NCBI RefSeq assembly: GCF_000519305.1
Contig: NZ_JAFG01000017.1
Span: forward strand, 1-58,414
Direction of reading: 5' to 3'
Source of the DNA: Mesorhizobium ciceri WSM4083
Lineage (GTDB): Bacteria > Pseudomonadota > Alphaproteobacteria > Rhizobiales > Rhizobiaceae
Length of the DNA stretch: 58,414 bases
Under the pieces are notes generated by a model. The model worked only from the letters and a program-made list of their open reading frames with translations, ran no database searches and was not told where the DNA came from. Positions within the stretch are counted from its first letter, which is position 1. Each line of letters starts with the position of its first letter. Positions 44,961-53,087 of this stretch are shown piece by piece. The position numbers and the translations under genes were made by a program.

Positions 44961-45350
44961 TTAGACGCGACGCTTCTTGCGCGGGCGGCAGCCATTGTGC
45001 GGGATCGGCGTCACATCACGGATCGAGGTGATGGTGAAGCCGGCCGCCTGCAGGGCGCGCAGTGCCGATTCACGACCGGAGCCGGGTCCGCAGACCTCGA
45101 CTTCGAGCATGCGCATGCCGTGTTCCTGGGCCTTCTTGGCAACATCCTCGGCAGCCATCTGGGCAGCGAACGGGGTCGACTTGCGCGAACCCTTGAAGCC
45201 CTGGGCACCGGCCGACGACCAGGCAATCGAATTGCCCTGCGCGTCGGTGATGGTGATCATCGTGTTGTTGAAGGTCGAATTGACGTGGGCAACGCCCGAC
45301 GAAATGTTCTTGCGTTCGCGACGGCGAACACGAGCGGCTTCCTTGGCCAT
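44961..45350 (-). CDS. rpsK: 30S ribosomal protein S11
   Basis: The 129-residue protein has VNSTFNNTMITITDAQGN and the C-terminal PIPHNGCRPRKKRRV typical of S11, a platform protein in contact with 16S rRNA near the mRNA exit. It lies 126 bases after rpsM, and a large palindromic repeat fills part of that gap. Confidence 0.98.
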   Translation of the reverse strand: MAKEAARVRRRERKNISSGVAHVNSTFNNTMITITDAQGNSIAWSSAGAQGFKGSRKSTPFAAQMAAEDVAKKAQEHGMRMLEVEVCGPGSGRESALRALQAAGFTITSIRDVTPIPHNGCRPRKKRRV

Positions 45351-45407
45351 GATAGTCCTTTCAGTTGATCTCTACACCGCCGTAATGCCAGCGGCTCCAC
45401 CTAGGAA

Positions 45408-45473
45408 AGCGAGTAGTGAGTAGGGATTAGCGAATAGGGTCCCCTACTCGCTATTGGCTACTCGCTATTCGCT
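45408..45473. repeat. REP-like palindrome between rpsM and rpsK
   Basis: Two arms of about 31 bases, from GCGAGTAGTGAG to GCGAATAGGG and from CCCTACTCGC to CGCTATTCGC, are imperfect inverted copies (about 25 of 31 positions match by hand). They are built from GCGAGTAG and GCGAATAG units. The element would form one long hairpin in the message between two ribosomal genes. Confidence 0.75.
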
Positions 45474-45476
45474 GAC

Positions 45477-45845
45477 TTACTTCTTCTTGCCGGCGATCGA
45501 CTTGGCCGGGCCCTTGCGGGTGCGCGCATTGGTATGCGTGCGCTGGCCACGGACCGGCAGCGAGCGGCGATGACGCAGGCCGCGGTAGCAGCCGAGGTCC
45601 ATGAGCCGCTTGATGTTCATCGAGACTTCGCGGCGCAGGTCGCCTTCAACCTGGTAATCGCGGTCGATGGTTTCGCGGATCTGCAGCACTTCCGCGTCGG
45701 TCAGCTGGTTGACGCGGCGCTCGGCCGGGATGCCGACCTTGTCGACGATCTCCTGGGCGAACCGCTTGCCAATGCCGTGAATGTACTGAAGCGCAATGAC
45801 AACGCGCTTGTTGGTCGGAATGTTGACGCCGGCTATACGAGCCAT
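45477..45845 (-). CDS. rpsM: 30S ribosomal protein S13
   Basis: The 122-residue protein begins MARIAGVNIPTNKRVVIALQYI and ends with the basic GQRTHTNARTRKGPAK segment of S13, which touches tRNA in the small-subunit head. The start is ATG 45845, 32 codons inside the open frame. A 210-base gap separates it from adk. The usual rpmJ does not lie in that gap. Confidence 0.98.
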   Translation of the reverse strand: MARIAGVNIPTNKRVVIALQYIHGIGKRFAQEIVDKVGIPAERRVNQLTDAEVLQIRETIDRDYQVEGDLRREVSMNIKRLMDLGCYRGLRHRRSLPVRGQRTHTNARTRKGPAKSIAGKKK

Positions 45846-46055
45846 GTTCTTCCCTTCTCCATGTGGGCCAGCCAACCCTCGAAAACAAGGCAGGCTCGGC
45901 GCTGTCTTAAGTTGCCCCGCGTCCGGTGGAGGCCGGCCCATGCGGGAGTTTCCAGTTCAATGCGGCTGCCTTGCCCTTGCGGACAAGCAAAGCTCATGCC
46001 TGATAGGAAGACGGGCCGCCATACCGCAGCGAACCGCCTCCGTCAAGTGCAATCG

Positions 46056-46652
46056 TTAATTTCCCCGCACCGCGTCCTTGAGCACCGCTTCGATCTGTTC
46101 CGTCACGGCGTCGATATCGGCCATGCCGTCGACACTGCGGAGCTTGCCCTTGGCATAGTAGTAGCCAATCAGCGGCGACGTCTTCTTGTAGTATTCCCTC
46201 AGCCGCTCTTCGAACACGGTCGGGTTGTCGTCCTTGCGAACGGGAAGGCCGGCGGCCTGTGCCTCGTCGGCGCGCTTGACGATCCGGCCAACCAGGGCCT
46301 TGTCGTCGACCACGAGCTCAATGACGGCGTCGAGGCCCTGGGAGCGATCCGTCAGCATCTGCTCGACCGCATCCGCCTGCACCAGGGTCCGCGGATAGCC
46401 GTCGAGGATGAACCCTTTGGCGCAATCCGGCTGATCGATACGCTCGGCGACGATCGCGTTGACGATCGCATCGGACACCAGTTCACCGGCATCCATCACC
46501 GCCTTGGCGCGCTTGCCGACTTCGGTGCCTGCCTGGACGGCAGCACGCAGCATGTCGCCCGTCGAGAGCTGGGGTATGCCGTGTTTTTCTACCAGTCTTT
46601 GTGCTTGCGTCCCCTTGCCCGCTCCTGGCGGCCCAAGCAATATCAACCTCAT
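46056..46652 (-). CDS. adk: Adenylate kinase
   Basis: The 198-residue enzyme converts ATP and AMP to two ADP. It has the P-loop GPPGAGKGTQAQRL, the STGDMLR AMP-binding loop, GYPRTLVQADAV and the LID DNPTVFEERLREY. The LID is the short form without a cysteine zinc site, as in other rhizobia. Its ATG overlaps the secY stop by four bases, so the two are coupled. Confidence 0.97.
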   Translation of the reverse strand: MRLILLGPPGAGKGTQAQRLVEKHGIPQLSTGDMLRAAVQAGTEVGKRAKAVMDAGELVSDAIVNAIVAERIDQPDCAKGFILDGYPRTLVQADAVEQMLTDRSQGLDAVIELVVDDKALVGRIVKRADEAQAAGLPVRKDDNPTVFEERLREYYKKTSPLIGYYYAKGKLRSVDGMADIDAVTEQIEAVLKDAVRGN

Positions 46653-47989
46653 CTGGCTTTCTTCCCCCCGCGCAGCTTCGACTTCTTGATCAGGCCTTCA
46701 TACTGGTGCGCGATCAGGTGACCCTGAATCTGCGCAACCGTATCGAGCGTGACACTGACCACGATCAGAAGCGATGTGCCACCAAGGTAGAATGGTACGC
46801 CAGTCGCCGAGATCAGGAACTCCGGCAGCAAGCACACCAGCACCAGATAGATGGCGCCGACGACGGTGATGCGGGTGAGAACGTAATCGATGTAATCGGC
46901 GGTGCGCTCGCCCGGACGATAACCCGGGATGAAGCCCGAATGCTTCTTGAGCTGGTCGGCGGTGTCCTTCGGGTTGAAGACAATCGCAGTGTAGAAGAAA
47001 GCGAAGAACGCGATCATCGCCGCATAGAATGCCATGTAGAGCGGCTGGCCATGGCCGAGCGCGGCCAGGATGGTGCTTGCCCAGGCCGGCATGTTGGCCG
47101 TCTGCGAGAAGCCCGCGACGGTGGCCGGCAGCAACAGCAGCGACGAGGCGAAGATCGGCGGAATGACACCCGACGTGTTGAGCTTCAGCGGCAGATGCGA
47201 GGTATCGCCCTGGAACATGCGGTTGCCGACCTGGCGCTTCGGATACTGGATCAGCAAGCGGCGCTGGGCGCGCTCGAAGAACACGATGAGCGCGATGACG
47301 ACGACAGCCAGCACGATGATCGCCAGGATCAAGCCGGTCGACAGCGCGCCGGTACGGCCAAGCTCAAGCGTGCCGGAGATGGCATGCGGCAGGCCGGCGA
47401 CGATGCCGGAGAAGATGATCAGCGAAATGCCGTTGCCGATGCCGCGCGCGGTGATCTGCTCGCCCAGCCACATCAGGAACATGGTGCCGCCGACCAGCGT
47501 GACGACGGTCGAGATGCGGAAGAACATGCCGGGATCGCTGACGATGCCATTGCCGCCTTCCAGGCCGACAGAAATGCCATAGGCCTGAACCAGCGCAAGC
47601 AGCACGGTGCCGTAACGCGTATACTGGTTGATGACCTTGCGGCCCTGTTCGCCTTCCTTCTTCAGCGCTTCCAGTGACGGGATGACCGAGGTCATCAGCT
47701 GCATGATGATGGAGGCGGAGATGTAAGGCATGATGCCGAGCGCAAAGATCGCCATGCGCTGCACGGCGCCGCCGGCGAACATGTTGAACATGCCGAGCAC
47801 GCCCTTGCTCTGCGAAGAGAAGGCCTGGGCGAAGGCGTCGGGATTGATACCGGGAAGCGGGATGTAGGTGCCGAGGCGATAAACCAGCAGCGCGCCGATC
47901 GTGAACCAGATGCGCTTCTTCAAATCCTCCGCCTTGGCGAAGGCCGAGAAATTCAGATTCGAGGCTAATTGTTCAGCAGCCGAAGCCAT
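46649..47989 (-). CDS. secY: Protein translocase subunit SecY
   Basis: The 446-residue channel has ten transmembrane helices. It includes the plug-region YRLGTYIPLPGINPDAF and, in helix 5 to loop 5, RGIGNGISLIIFSGI, a typical SecY signature. It forms the SecYEG channel. It follows rplO after a 192-base gap that contains a strong hairpin, and is coupled to adk downstream. Confidence 0.98.
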   Translation of the reverse strand: MASAAEQLASNLNFSAFAKAEDLKKRIWFTIGALLVYRLGTYIPLPGINPDAFAQAFSSQSKGVLGMFNMFAGGAVQRMAIFALGIMPYISASIIMQLMTSVIPSLEALKKEGEQGRKVINQYTRYGTVLLALVQAYGISVGLEGGNGIVSDPGMFFRISTVVTLVGGTMFLMWLGEQITARGIGNGISLIIFSGIVAGLPHAISGTLELGRTGALSTGLILAIIVLAVVVIALIVFFERAQRRLLIQYPKRQVGNRMFQGDTSHLPLKLNTSGVIPPIFASSLLLLPATVAGFSQTANMPAWASTILAALGHGQPLYMAFYAAMIAFFAFFYTAIVFNPKDTADQLKKHSGFIPGYRPGERTADYIDYVLTRITVVGAIYLVLVCLLPEFLISATGVPFYLGGTSLLIVVSVTLDTVAQIQGHLIAHQYEGLIKKSKLRGGKKAR

Positions 47990-48085
47990 GCCTGATTCTC
48001 CGCTTGGTAACGCTTGATGGCCCTGAGGTCAGGCGGCGCGTTTCACCGAAGCTCACGAGATAAGCTCCGGGCTCTAAACATGCAA

Positions 48086-48107
48086 GCGGCCGCGTTGACG
48101 CGGCCGC
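48086..48107. other. GC-rich hairpin between rplO and secY
   Basis: GCGGCCGCG (48086-48094) pairs perfectly with CGCGGCCGC (48099-48107), loop TTGA. No T-run follows on the minus strand. It may be a transcript-processing or attenuation site. Confidence 0.6.
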
Positions 48108-48181
48108 CTCGTTGAGCAGATCAAAGCGCAATCGTGAGCAAAAACGGATGCCACTCCTGCCGATCGCGCTTCAAATTGCCG

Positions 48182-48658
48182 TTACTCGGCAGCTGCCTTT
48201 TCCTGCGGCAGCTTGACCGAACCGCCGGCCTTTTCGATCTTCTCGATCGCGGCCTTGGAGGCGCCGGCAACGTCAAAGGCGAGCTTCGCCTTGATCTCGC
48301 CGTCCGAGAGGATGCGCACGCCGTCCTTGACGCGGCGGATGACGCCGGCGGCAACCAGCGATTCAGCCGTCACGGTCGCCTTGGCGTCGAGCTTCTTGGC
48401 GTCGATGGCCACCTGGATGCGGGCCAGCGACACAACGGTGAAGCTCTTGGCGAAGATGTTGTTGAAGCCACGCTTCGGCAGGCGCCGATAGAGCGGCATC
48501 TGGCCGCCCTCGAAGCCGTTGATGGCGACGCCGGAGCGCGCCTTCTGGCCCTTGACGCCACGACCGCCGGTCTTGCCGGAGCCGGAGCCGATACCACGGC
48601 CGAGACGCTTCTTGGAGTGCGTCGCGCCGTCCTTGTCACGCAGATCGTTGAGTTTCAT
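48182..48658 (-). CDS. rplO: 50S ribosomal protein L15
   Basis: The 158-residue protein begins MKLNDLRDKDGATHSKKRLGRG and has the GGRGVKGQKAR(S)G segment and EGGQMPLYRRLPKRGF of L15. An alanine-rich tail is visible. It lies 22 bases after rpmD, the normal spc-operon order. Confidence 0.98.
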   Translation of the reverse strand: MKLNDLRDKDGATHSKKRLGRGIGSGSGKTGGRGVKGQKARSGVAINGFEGGQMPLYRRLPKRGFNNIFAKSFTVVSLARIQVAIDAKKLDAKATVTAESLVAAGVIRRVKDGVRILSDGEIKAKLAFDVAGASKAAIEKIEKAGGSVKLPQEKAAAE

Positions 48659-48680
48659 CTGAGTTCTCCTGCGCTCTGGC

Positions 48681-48878
48681 TCAGCCCTCGTCCACGACGC
48701 GGACGAGATGCTGGACGGCAGCGATCATGCCGCGCACGGAGGGCGTATCTTCCAGCGTGCGCTGCTTGTGCATCTTGTTGAGGCCGAGGCCGACCAGCGT
48801 CGCGCGCTGTTCCTTCGGACGGCGGATCGGCGAACCGATCTGCTCAACGGTGATGGTCTTGGTTGCTTTCTTGGCCAT
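48681..48878 (-). CDS. rpmD: 50S ribosomal protein L30
   Basis: The 65-residue protein reads MAKKATKTITVEQIGSPIRR and then LGLNKMHKQRTLEDTPSVRGM, the standard L30 sequence. ATG 48878 has AGGGA upstream; a TTG two codons earlier is less likely. It follows rpsE by 24 bases. Confidence 0.97.
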   Translation of the reverse strand: MAKKATKTITVEQIGSPIRRPKEQRATLVGLGLNKMHKQRTLEDTPSVRGMIAAVQHLVRVVDEG

Positions 48879-48902
48879 GGTCAAAATCCCTGGTCAGATC
48901 GA

Positions 48903-49466
48903 CTATTCTTCAGCCGCAACGGCGGTGCCGCGGCGGGCCTGAAGGGTCGAATACTTGATGCCGCGAGCAGCAGCCACATCCTTGGGATGCATCTGGCTCT
49001 TCAGCGCGTCGAAGGTGGCGCGAACCATGTTGTAGGGGTTCGACGAACCCATCGACTTGGCGACCACGTCATGCATGCCGAGCGTCTCGAAGACAGCGCG
49101 CATCGGGCCACCGGCGATGATGCCGGTACCTTGCTTGGCGGCGCGCAGCAGCACGCGTCCAGCACCCCAGCGTCCTTCGACGTCGTGATGCAGCGTACGG
49201 CCCGAGCGCAGCGGCACGAAGATCATGTCGCGCTTGGCCGATTCAGTTGCCTTGCGGATGGCTTCCGGCACTTCGCGCGCCTTGCCGTGACCAAAGCCGA
49301 CACGGCCCTTCTGGTCACCGACGACGACGAGTGCTGCAAAACCGAAGCGACGGCCGCCCTTGACGACCTTGGCGACGCGGTTGATGTGGACGAGCTTGTC
49401 CACCATGCCGTCATCGCGCTCTTCACGATCGCGGCCGCGGCCGCCATCCCTACGTTCCTGTGCCAT
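48903..49466 (-). CDS. rpsE: 30S ribosomal protein S5
   Basis: The 187-residue protein has an N-terminal charged extension (GRGRDREERDDGM) and the S5 core VDKLVHINRVAKVVKGGRRF, GAGRVLLRAAKQGTGIIAGG and AVFETLGMHDVVAKS. S5 helps decoding accuracy and unwinds mRNA at the entry channel. ATG 49466 has AAGGA upstream. A 148-base gap with a palindrome separates it from rplR. Confidence 0.98.
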   Translation of the reverse strand: MAQERRDGGRGRDREERDDGMVDKLVHINRVAKVVKGGRRFGFAALVVVGDQKGRVGFGHGKAREVPEAIRKATESAKRDMIFVPLRSGRTLHHDVEGRWGAGRVLLRAAKQGTGIIAGGPMRAVFETLGMHDVVAKSMGSSNPYNMVRATFDALKSQMHPKDVAAARGIKYSTLQARRGTAVAAEE

Positions 49467-49570
49467 ATCCTGTTCCTTGTTTTTTTCCGGAAGCACGGTT
49501 GCTGATAAGATCCGGTGCCTCGCCCCGAATAAATCGGGAAACGGTCACCGGGGGCGAAATCAATCCCTTC

Positions 49571-49614
49571 GCATAATCCCTATCCGAAAAGTCTGCAACT
49601 TTTCGGGACTATGC
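49571..49614. repeat. Palindrome between rplR and rpsE
   Basis: GCATAATCCC (49571-49580) and GGGACTATGC (49605-49614) bracket a perfect inner stem CCGAAAAGT (49584-49592) with ACTTTTCGG (49598-49606). The unit resembles a widespread rhizobial intergenic repeat of the GCATAATCCCGAAAAGT kind. It touches the rplR stop. Confidence 0.75.
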
Positions 49615-49974
49615 TTAGAAGCTCAAGCCGCCTTCGCGGGCAGCCTCGGCGAGCGCCTTGACGCGGCCGTGATAGATGTAGGCACCGCGGTCGAAGACGA
49701 CTTCCTTGACGCCGGCCTTGGTGGCGCGCTCGGCGATCAGCTTGCCGATCGCGGCGGCGGCAGCGGTGTCGGCGCCGGTCTTGAGCGAACCCTTGAGGTC
49801 CTTCTCGAGCGTCGAAGCGGCAGCGATGGTGTGGCCCTTGGCGTCGTCGATGACCTGCACATAGATGTTCTTCGACGTGCGGTGGACCGACAGACGCGGA
49901 CGCTCGCCGGCGACCTTCTTGATCTGACGACGGACGCGCTGCGCGCGGCGCTGCGTGGATTCCTTGGTACCCAT
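49615..49974 (-). CDS. rplR: 50S ribosomal protein L18
   Basis: The 119-residue 5S-rRNA-binding protein begins MGTKESTQRRAQRVRRQIK and has RLSVHRTSKNIYVQVIDD and VFDRGAYIYHGRVKALAE. ATG 49974 fits the family start. A 124-base gap separates it from rplF. Confidence 0.98.
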   Translation of the reverse strand: MGTKESTQRRAQRVRRQIKKVAGERPRLSVHRTSKNIYVQVIDDAKGHTIAAASTLEKDLKGSLKTGADTAAAAAIGKLIAERATKAGVKEVVFDRGAYIYHGRVKALAEAAREGGLSF

Positions 49975-50098
49975 GATGGTCTTCCTTGCCTTCAAAAAAC
50001 GGGGGCCGCCATATGCGGTAGGCGAAAGCGCCTCCCGCGACCGCTCCCCGCGGCGTTACACTTCTTGGCTTGGCCTCAACTTCTCGACGCCAGGCCCG

Positions 50099-50632
50099 CT
50101 ACTTCTTCTTGCCTTCCTTGCGGACGATCTTCTCGCCGGCATAGCGGACGCCCTTGCCCTTGTAGGGCTCGGGACCACGATACTCGCGGATCTCGGCCGC
50201 AACCTGGCCGACCTGCTGCTTGTCGATGCCGGCCACGGTGATTTCAGTCGGCTTCGGCACGGTGATGGTGATGCCCTGCGGCGTCTCATAGACGACGTCA
50301 TGGCTGAAGCCAAGCGCCAGCTGCAGGTTCTTGCCCTGAAGTGCCGCGCGATAGCCGACGCCGGTGATCTCGAGCTTCTTCTCGAAACCGTCCTTGACGC
50401 CCTGCAGGATGTTGACGATCTGCGTGCGCGACATGCCCCACTTGGAGCGGGCGGTCTTGGTCTGGTCGCGCGGCTGGACAGCAATCTCGCTGCCTTCCAT
50501 CTTGACCAGCACTTCGTCGTTCACCACGAACTTCAGCTCACCCTTGGGGCCCTTCGCCGTCACGGTCTGGCCGTTGACGGTCGCGGTCACGCCCTGCGGC
50601 AGCGAAACGGGTTTCTTTCCAATACGAGACAT
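50099..50632 (-). CDS. rplF: 50S ribosomal protein L6
   Basis: The 177-residue protein begins MSRIGKKPVSLPQGVTATVNG and has GYRAALQGKNLQLALGFSH and the C-terminal EPYKGKGVRYAGEKIVRKEGKKK. It binds near the sarcin-ricin loop region. It follows rpsH after 89 bases that hold repeat-like sequence. Confidence 0.98.
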   Translation of the reverse strand: MSRIGKKPVSLPQGVTATVNGQTVTAKGPKGELKFVVNDEVLVKMEGSEIAVQPRDQTKTARSKWGMSRTQIVNILQGVKDGFEKKLEITGVGYRAALQGKNLQLALGFSHDVVYETPQGITITVPKPTEITVAGIDKQQVGQVAAEIREYRGPEPYKGKGVRYAGEKIVRKEGKKK

Positions 50633-50713
50633 TTTGTTGTCCTCGTCACTTCTCTTGTTTCAGGTCTCTGTCTTCGGGAACGATCCGAAGACCGGATTCC
50701 ACTTTGCGGTCAA

Positions 50714-50737
50714 CTGCCAGATCAGAAGATCTGGCAG
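50714..50737. other. Hairpin overlapping the rpsH stop codon
   Basis: CTGCCAGATC (50714-50723) pairs perfectly with GATCTGGCAG (50728-50737), loop AGAA. In the message the last codons and the stop codon of rpsH lie inside this 10-bp hairpin. Confidence 0.65.
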
Positions 50738-51120
50738 AGGATCTCACCGCCGACGTTCTGTTCACGTGCTTCATGGTCGGCCATCACGCCCTTCGGTGTC
50801 GAAAGGATGGCGATGCCGAGGCCGTTGGCGACCTGCGGGATCGACTTGGCCGAAACATAGACGCGGCGGCCTGGCTTCGAGACGCGGGCGATTTCGCGCA
50901 CGACCGGCGCGCCGTCGAAATACTTCAGCTCGATTTCGATTTCGGACTTGCCGTTGTCGAAGTCGGTCTGGCTGTAATCGCGGATATAGCCTTCAGCCTT
51001 CAGCACGTCGAGGACGCGGGTGCGCAGACGCGAAGCCGGCGTCGAAACGCTCGACTTCTTGCGGCCATACGCGTTGCGGATGCGGGTCAGCATATCGCCG
51101 AGAGGATCGCTCAATGACAT
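50722..51120 (-). CDS. rpsH: 30S ribosomal protein S8
   Basis: The 132-residue protein begins MSLSDPLGDMLTRIRNAYGRKKS and ends KGVMADHEAREQNVGGEILCQIF, matching S8. S8 binds helix 21 of 16S rRNA and in E. coli represses the spc operon at the rplE message. That control has not been shown here. It lies 12 bases after rpsN. Confidence 0.98.
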   Translation of the reverse strand: MSLSDPLGDMLTRIRNAYGRKKSSVSTPASRLRTRVLDVLKAEGYIRDYSQTDFDNGKSEIEIELKYFDGAPVVREIARVSKPGRRVYVSAKSIPQVANGLGIAILSTPKGVMADHEAREQNVGGEILCQIF

Positions 51121-51132
51121 ATTATGTCCTCC

Positions 51133-51438
51133 TTACCAGCTCGACTTGACCAGGCCCGGGATCTGGCCGTTATTGCCGAGATCACGAAGCGCGATGCGCG
51201 ATACTTTGAGCTTGCGATAGTAGGCGCGCGGACGGCCGGTGACTTCGCAGCGGTTGCGGATGCGGATCTTGGCCGAGTTGCGCGGCATCGCGGCAAGCTT
51301 GAGCTGAGCGCGGAAGCGCTCTTCCATCGGCTTGGACTGATCCATGATGATCGCCTTCAGGGCAGCGCGCTTGGGACCGTACTGGTCGGCAAGCTTGCGG
51401 CGCCTGTTGTTCTTCTCGACTGAGCTGGTCTTTGCCAT
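51133..51438 (-). CDS. rpsN: 30S ribosomal protein S14
   Basis: The 101-residue protein has the long form of S14 (SVEKNNRRRKLADQY, RNRCEVTGRPRAYYRKLKVSRIALRDL) and no zinc CxxC pairs, so it is zinc-independent. It lies 27 bases after rplE. Confidence 0.98.
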   Translation of the reverse strand: MAKTSSVEKNNRRRKLADQYGPKRAALKAIIMDQSKPMEERFRAQLKLAAMPRNSAKIRIRNRCEVTGRPRAYYRKLKVSRIALRDLGNNGQIPGLVKSSW

Positions 51439-51465
51439 TTCAGATTTTTCCTTTTCTCGCTGCCG

Positions 51466-52065
51466 TTACTGGCGGAAGGGGAAGTTGAAGGCCTTGAGCA
51501 ATGCCCTGGCTTCGTCATCCGTCTTCGCAGTCGTACAAACGATGACGTCCATGCCCCAGATCTGATCAACCTTGTCGTAGTTGATCTCCGGGAACACGAT
51601 GTGTTCCTTGATGCCCATGGCGTAGTTGCCACGGCCATCGAAGCTCTTCGGATTCAGTCCGCGAAAGTCGCGGACGCGCGGCAGTGCGATGTTCACGAGG
51701 CGGTCGAGGAACTCGTACATGCGTTCCTTGCGCAACGTGACCTTGGCGCCGATCGGCATCTTCTCGCGGACCTTGAAGCCTGCGATCGAGTTGCGGGCGC
51801 GGGTGACGACGGCCTTCTGGCCGGCGATCATCGCCAGGTCTTCGGCCGCGATCGAAGGCTTCTTCGAATCGGCGGTCGCTTCGCCAACGCCCATGTTCAG
51901 CACGATCTTGTCGATGCGCGGAACCTGCATCTCGTTGTCGTAGCCGAACTGTTCCTGCAGCGCCTTGCGGATGGTCTCGTTGTAGACCTGCTTGAGGCGC
52001 GGCGTGTTCTGAGCCTTGGACTGTTTGCTTTCAGCCTTGGGCTTCGTGGTTTGAGCCTTAGCCAT
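51466..52065 (-). CDS. rplE: 50S ribosomal protein L5, with N-terminal extension
   Basis: The 199-residue protein contains LKQVYNETIRKALQEQFGY, NMGVGEATADSK and RGLNPKSFDGRGNYAMGIKEH, all L5. About 20 lysine- and threonine-rich residues (AKAQTTKPKAESKQSKAQNT) come before the L5 fold, more than usual. Its ATG 52065 overlaps the rplX end by eight bases. L5 binds 5S rRNA. Confidence 0.97.
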   Translation of the reverse strand: MAKAQTTKPKAESKQSKAQNTPRLKQVYNETIRKALQEQFGYDNEMQVPRIDKIVLNMGVGEATADSKKPSIAAEDLAMIAGQKAVVTRARNSIAGFKVREKMPIGAKVTLRKERMYEFLDRLVNIALPRVRDFRGLNPKSFDGRGNYAMGIKEHIVFPEINYDKVDQIWGMDVIVCTTAKTDDEARALLKAFNFPFRQ

Positions 52066-52372
52066 TGATGACTTCTCCCGAGCGCTTGGCGACGCGCACC
52101 TTCTTGCCGTCCTTCTGGAAGATGAAGCCGACGCGGGTCGGCTTGCCATCCTTGGGGTCGGCCAGCGCGATGTTCGACAGCTGGATCGGCGCTTCCTTGG
52201 TGATGATCCCGCCCTCTTGGGACTGGGACTGCTTCTGGTGACGACGGATCATGTTGACGCCGCGCACCAGCGCGGTGTCTTCCTTCGGCTGCACCGAGAG
52301 GACTTCGCCCGAACGGCCCTTGTCCTTGCCGGCCAGCACGACGACCTTGTCGCCTTTTCTAATCTTTTGCAT
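52058..52372 (-). CDS. rplX: 50S ribosomal protein L24
   Basis: The 104-residue protein begins MQKIRKGDKVVVLAGKDKGRSGEVLSV, a KOW-domain opening, and includes GVNMIRRHQKQSQSQEGGI. It starts early assembly of the large subunit. It lies 12 bases after rplN and overlaps the following rplE. Confidence 0.98.
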   Translation of the reverse strand: MQKIRKGDKVVVLAGKDKGRSGEVLSVQPKEDTALVRGVNMIRRHQKQSQSQEGGIITKEAPIQLSNIALADPKDGKPTRVGFIFQKDGKKVRVAKRSGEVING

Positions 52373-52384
52373 TGGTCCGGCTCC

Positions 52385-52753
52385 TTACAGCACTTCAGGC
52401 GCGAGCGAGATGATCTTCATGTGGTTCTTGGCGCGGAGTTCGCGCGGAACCGGTCCGAAGATACGCGTGCCGATCGGCTCTTTCTTGTTGTCGACGAGAA
52501 CGGCCGCGTTCTTGTCGAAACGGATCACGCTGCCGTCCGGGCGGCGGATGTCCTTGGCCGTGCGAACCACGACCGCCTTCATCACATCGCCCTTCTTAAC
52601 GCGGCCGCGCGGAATGGCTTCCTTGATCGACACCACGATGATGTCGCCCACGGAAGCGTATTTCCGCTTCGAGCCGCCCAGCACCTTGATGCACATGACA
52701 CGACGGGCGCCGGAATTATCCGCGACGTCGAGGTTTGTTTGCATCTGAATCAT
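52385..52753 (-). CDS. rplN: 50S ribosomal protein L14
   Basis: The 122-residue protein begins MIQMQTNLDVADNSGARRVMCIKVLGGSKR and has NAAVLVDNKKEPIGTRIFGPVPRELR, standard L14. It lies 83 bases after rpsQ, the longest gap in this part of the operon. Confidence 0.98.
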   Translation of the reverse strand: MIQMQTNLDVADNSGARRVMCIKVLGGSKRKYASVGDIIVVSIKEAIPRGRVKKGDVMKAVVVRTAKDIRRPDGSVIRFDKNAAVLVDNKKEPIGTRIFGPVPRELRAKNHMKIISLAPEVL

Positions 52754-52836
52754 GACTGGCCGCCTTCTTCTCTTCTAACGGGATGGGCTCAAAGCCCCTC
52801 CCCGGTCTGTCCAAAATTCGTTGTTTACGCCCGAGG

Positions 52837-53076
52837 TCAGGCTTGGTCCGAAGACACGACGATCCAGCGCTTGTCCTTGGAAATCGGCTTCGATTCCTGG
52901 ATGAACACCTGATCGCCAACCTTGTGGGCGTTGTTCTCGTCGTGCGCCTTGTACTTCTTGGTCATGCGCACGGTCTTCTTCATCACGGGATGCGTGAAGC
53001 GCCGTTCGACCTTGACGACAACCGTCTTCTCGTTCTTGTCGCTGACGACGGTGCCCTGCAGAATGCGCTTTGGCAT
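52837..53076 (-). CDS. rpsQ: 30S ribosomal protein S17
   Basis: The 79-residue protein begins MPKRILQGTVVSDKNEKTVVVKVERRF and continues HPVMKKTVRMTKKYKAHDE, the S17 OB-fold. It lies 11 bases after rpmC. Confidence 0.98.
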   Translation of the reverse strand: MPKRILQGTVVSDKNEKTVVVKVERRFTHPVMKKTVRMTKKYKAHDENNAHKVGDQVFIQESKPISKDKRWIVVSSDQA

Positions 53077-53087
53077 GGTTTTCGTCC

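Noticed and set aside
45846..46055. rpmJ or rpsD in the ribosomal cluster gaps
   Set aside because: No L36 or S4 pattern in the adk-rpsM gap or after rpsK; both genes are usually elsewhere in Alphaproteobacteria.
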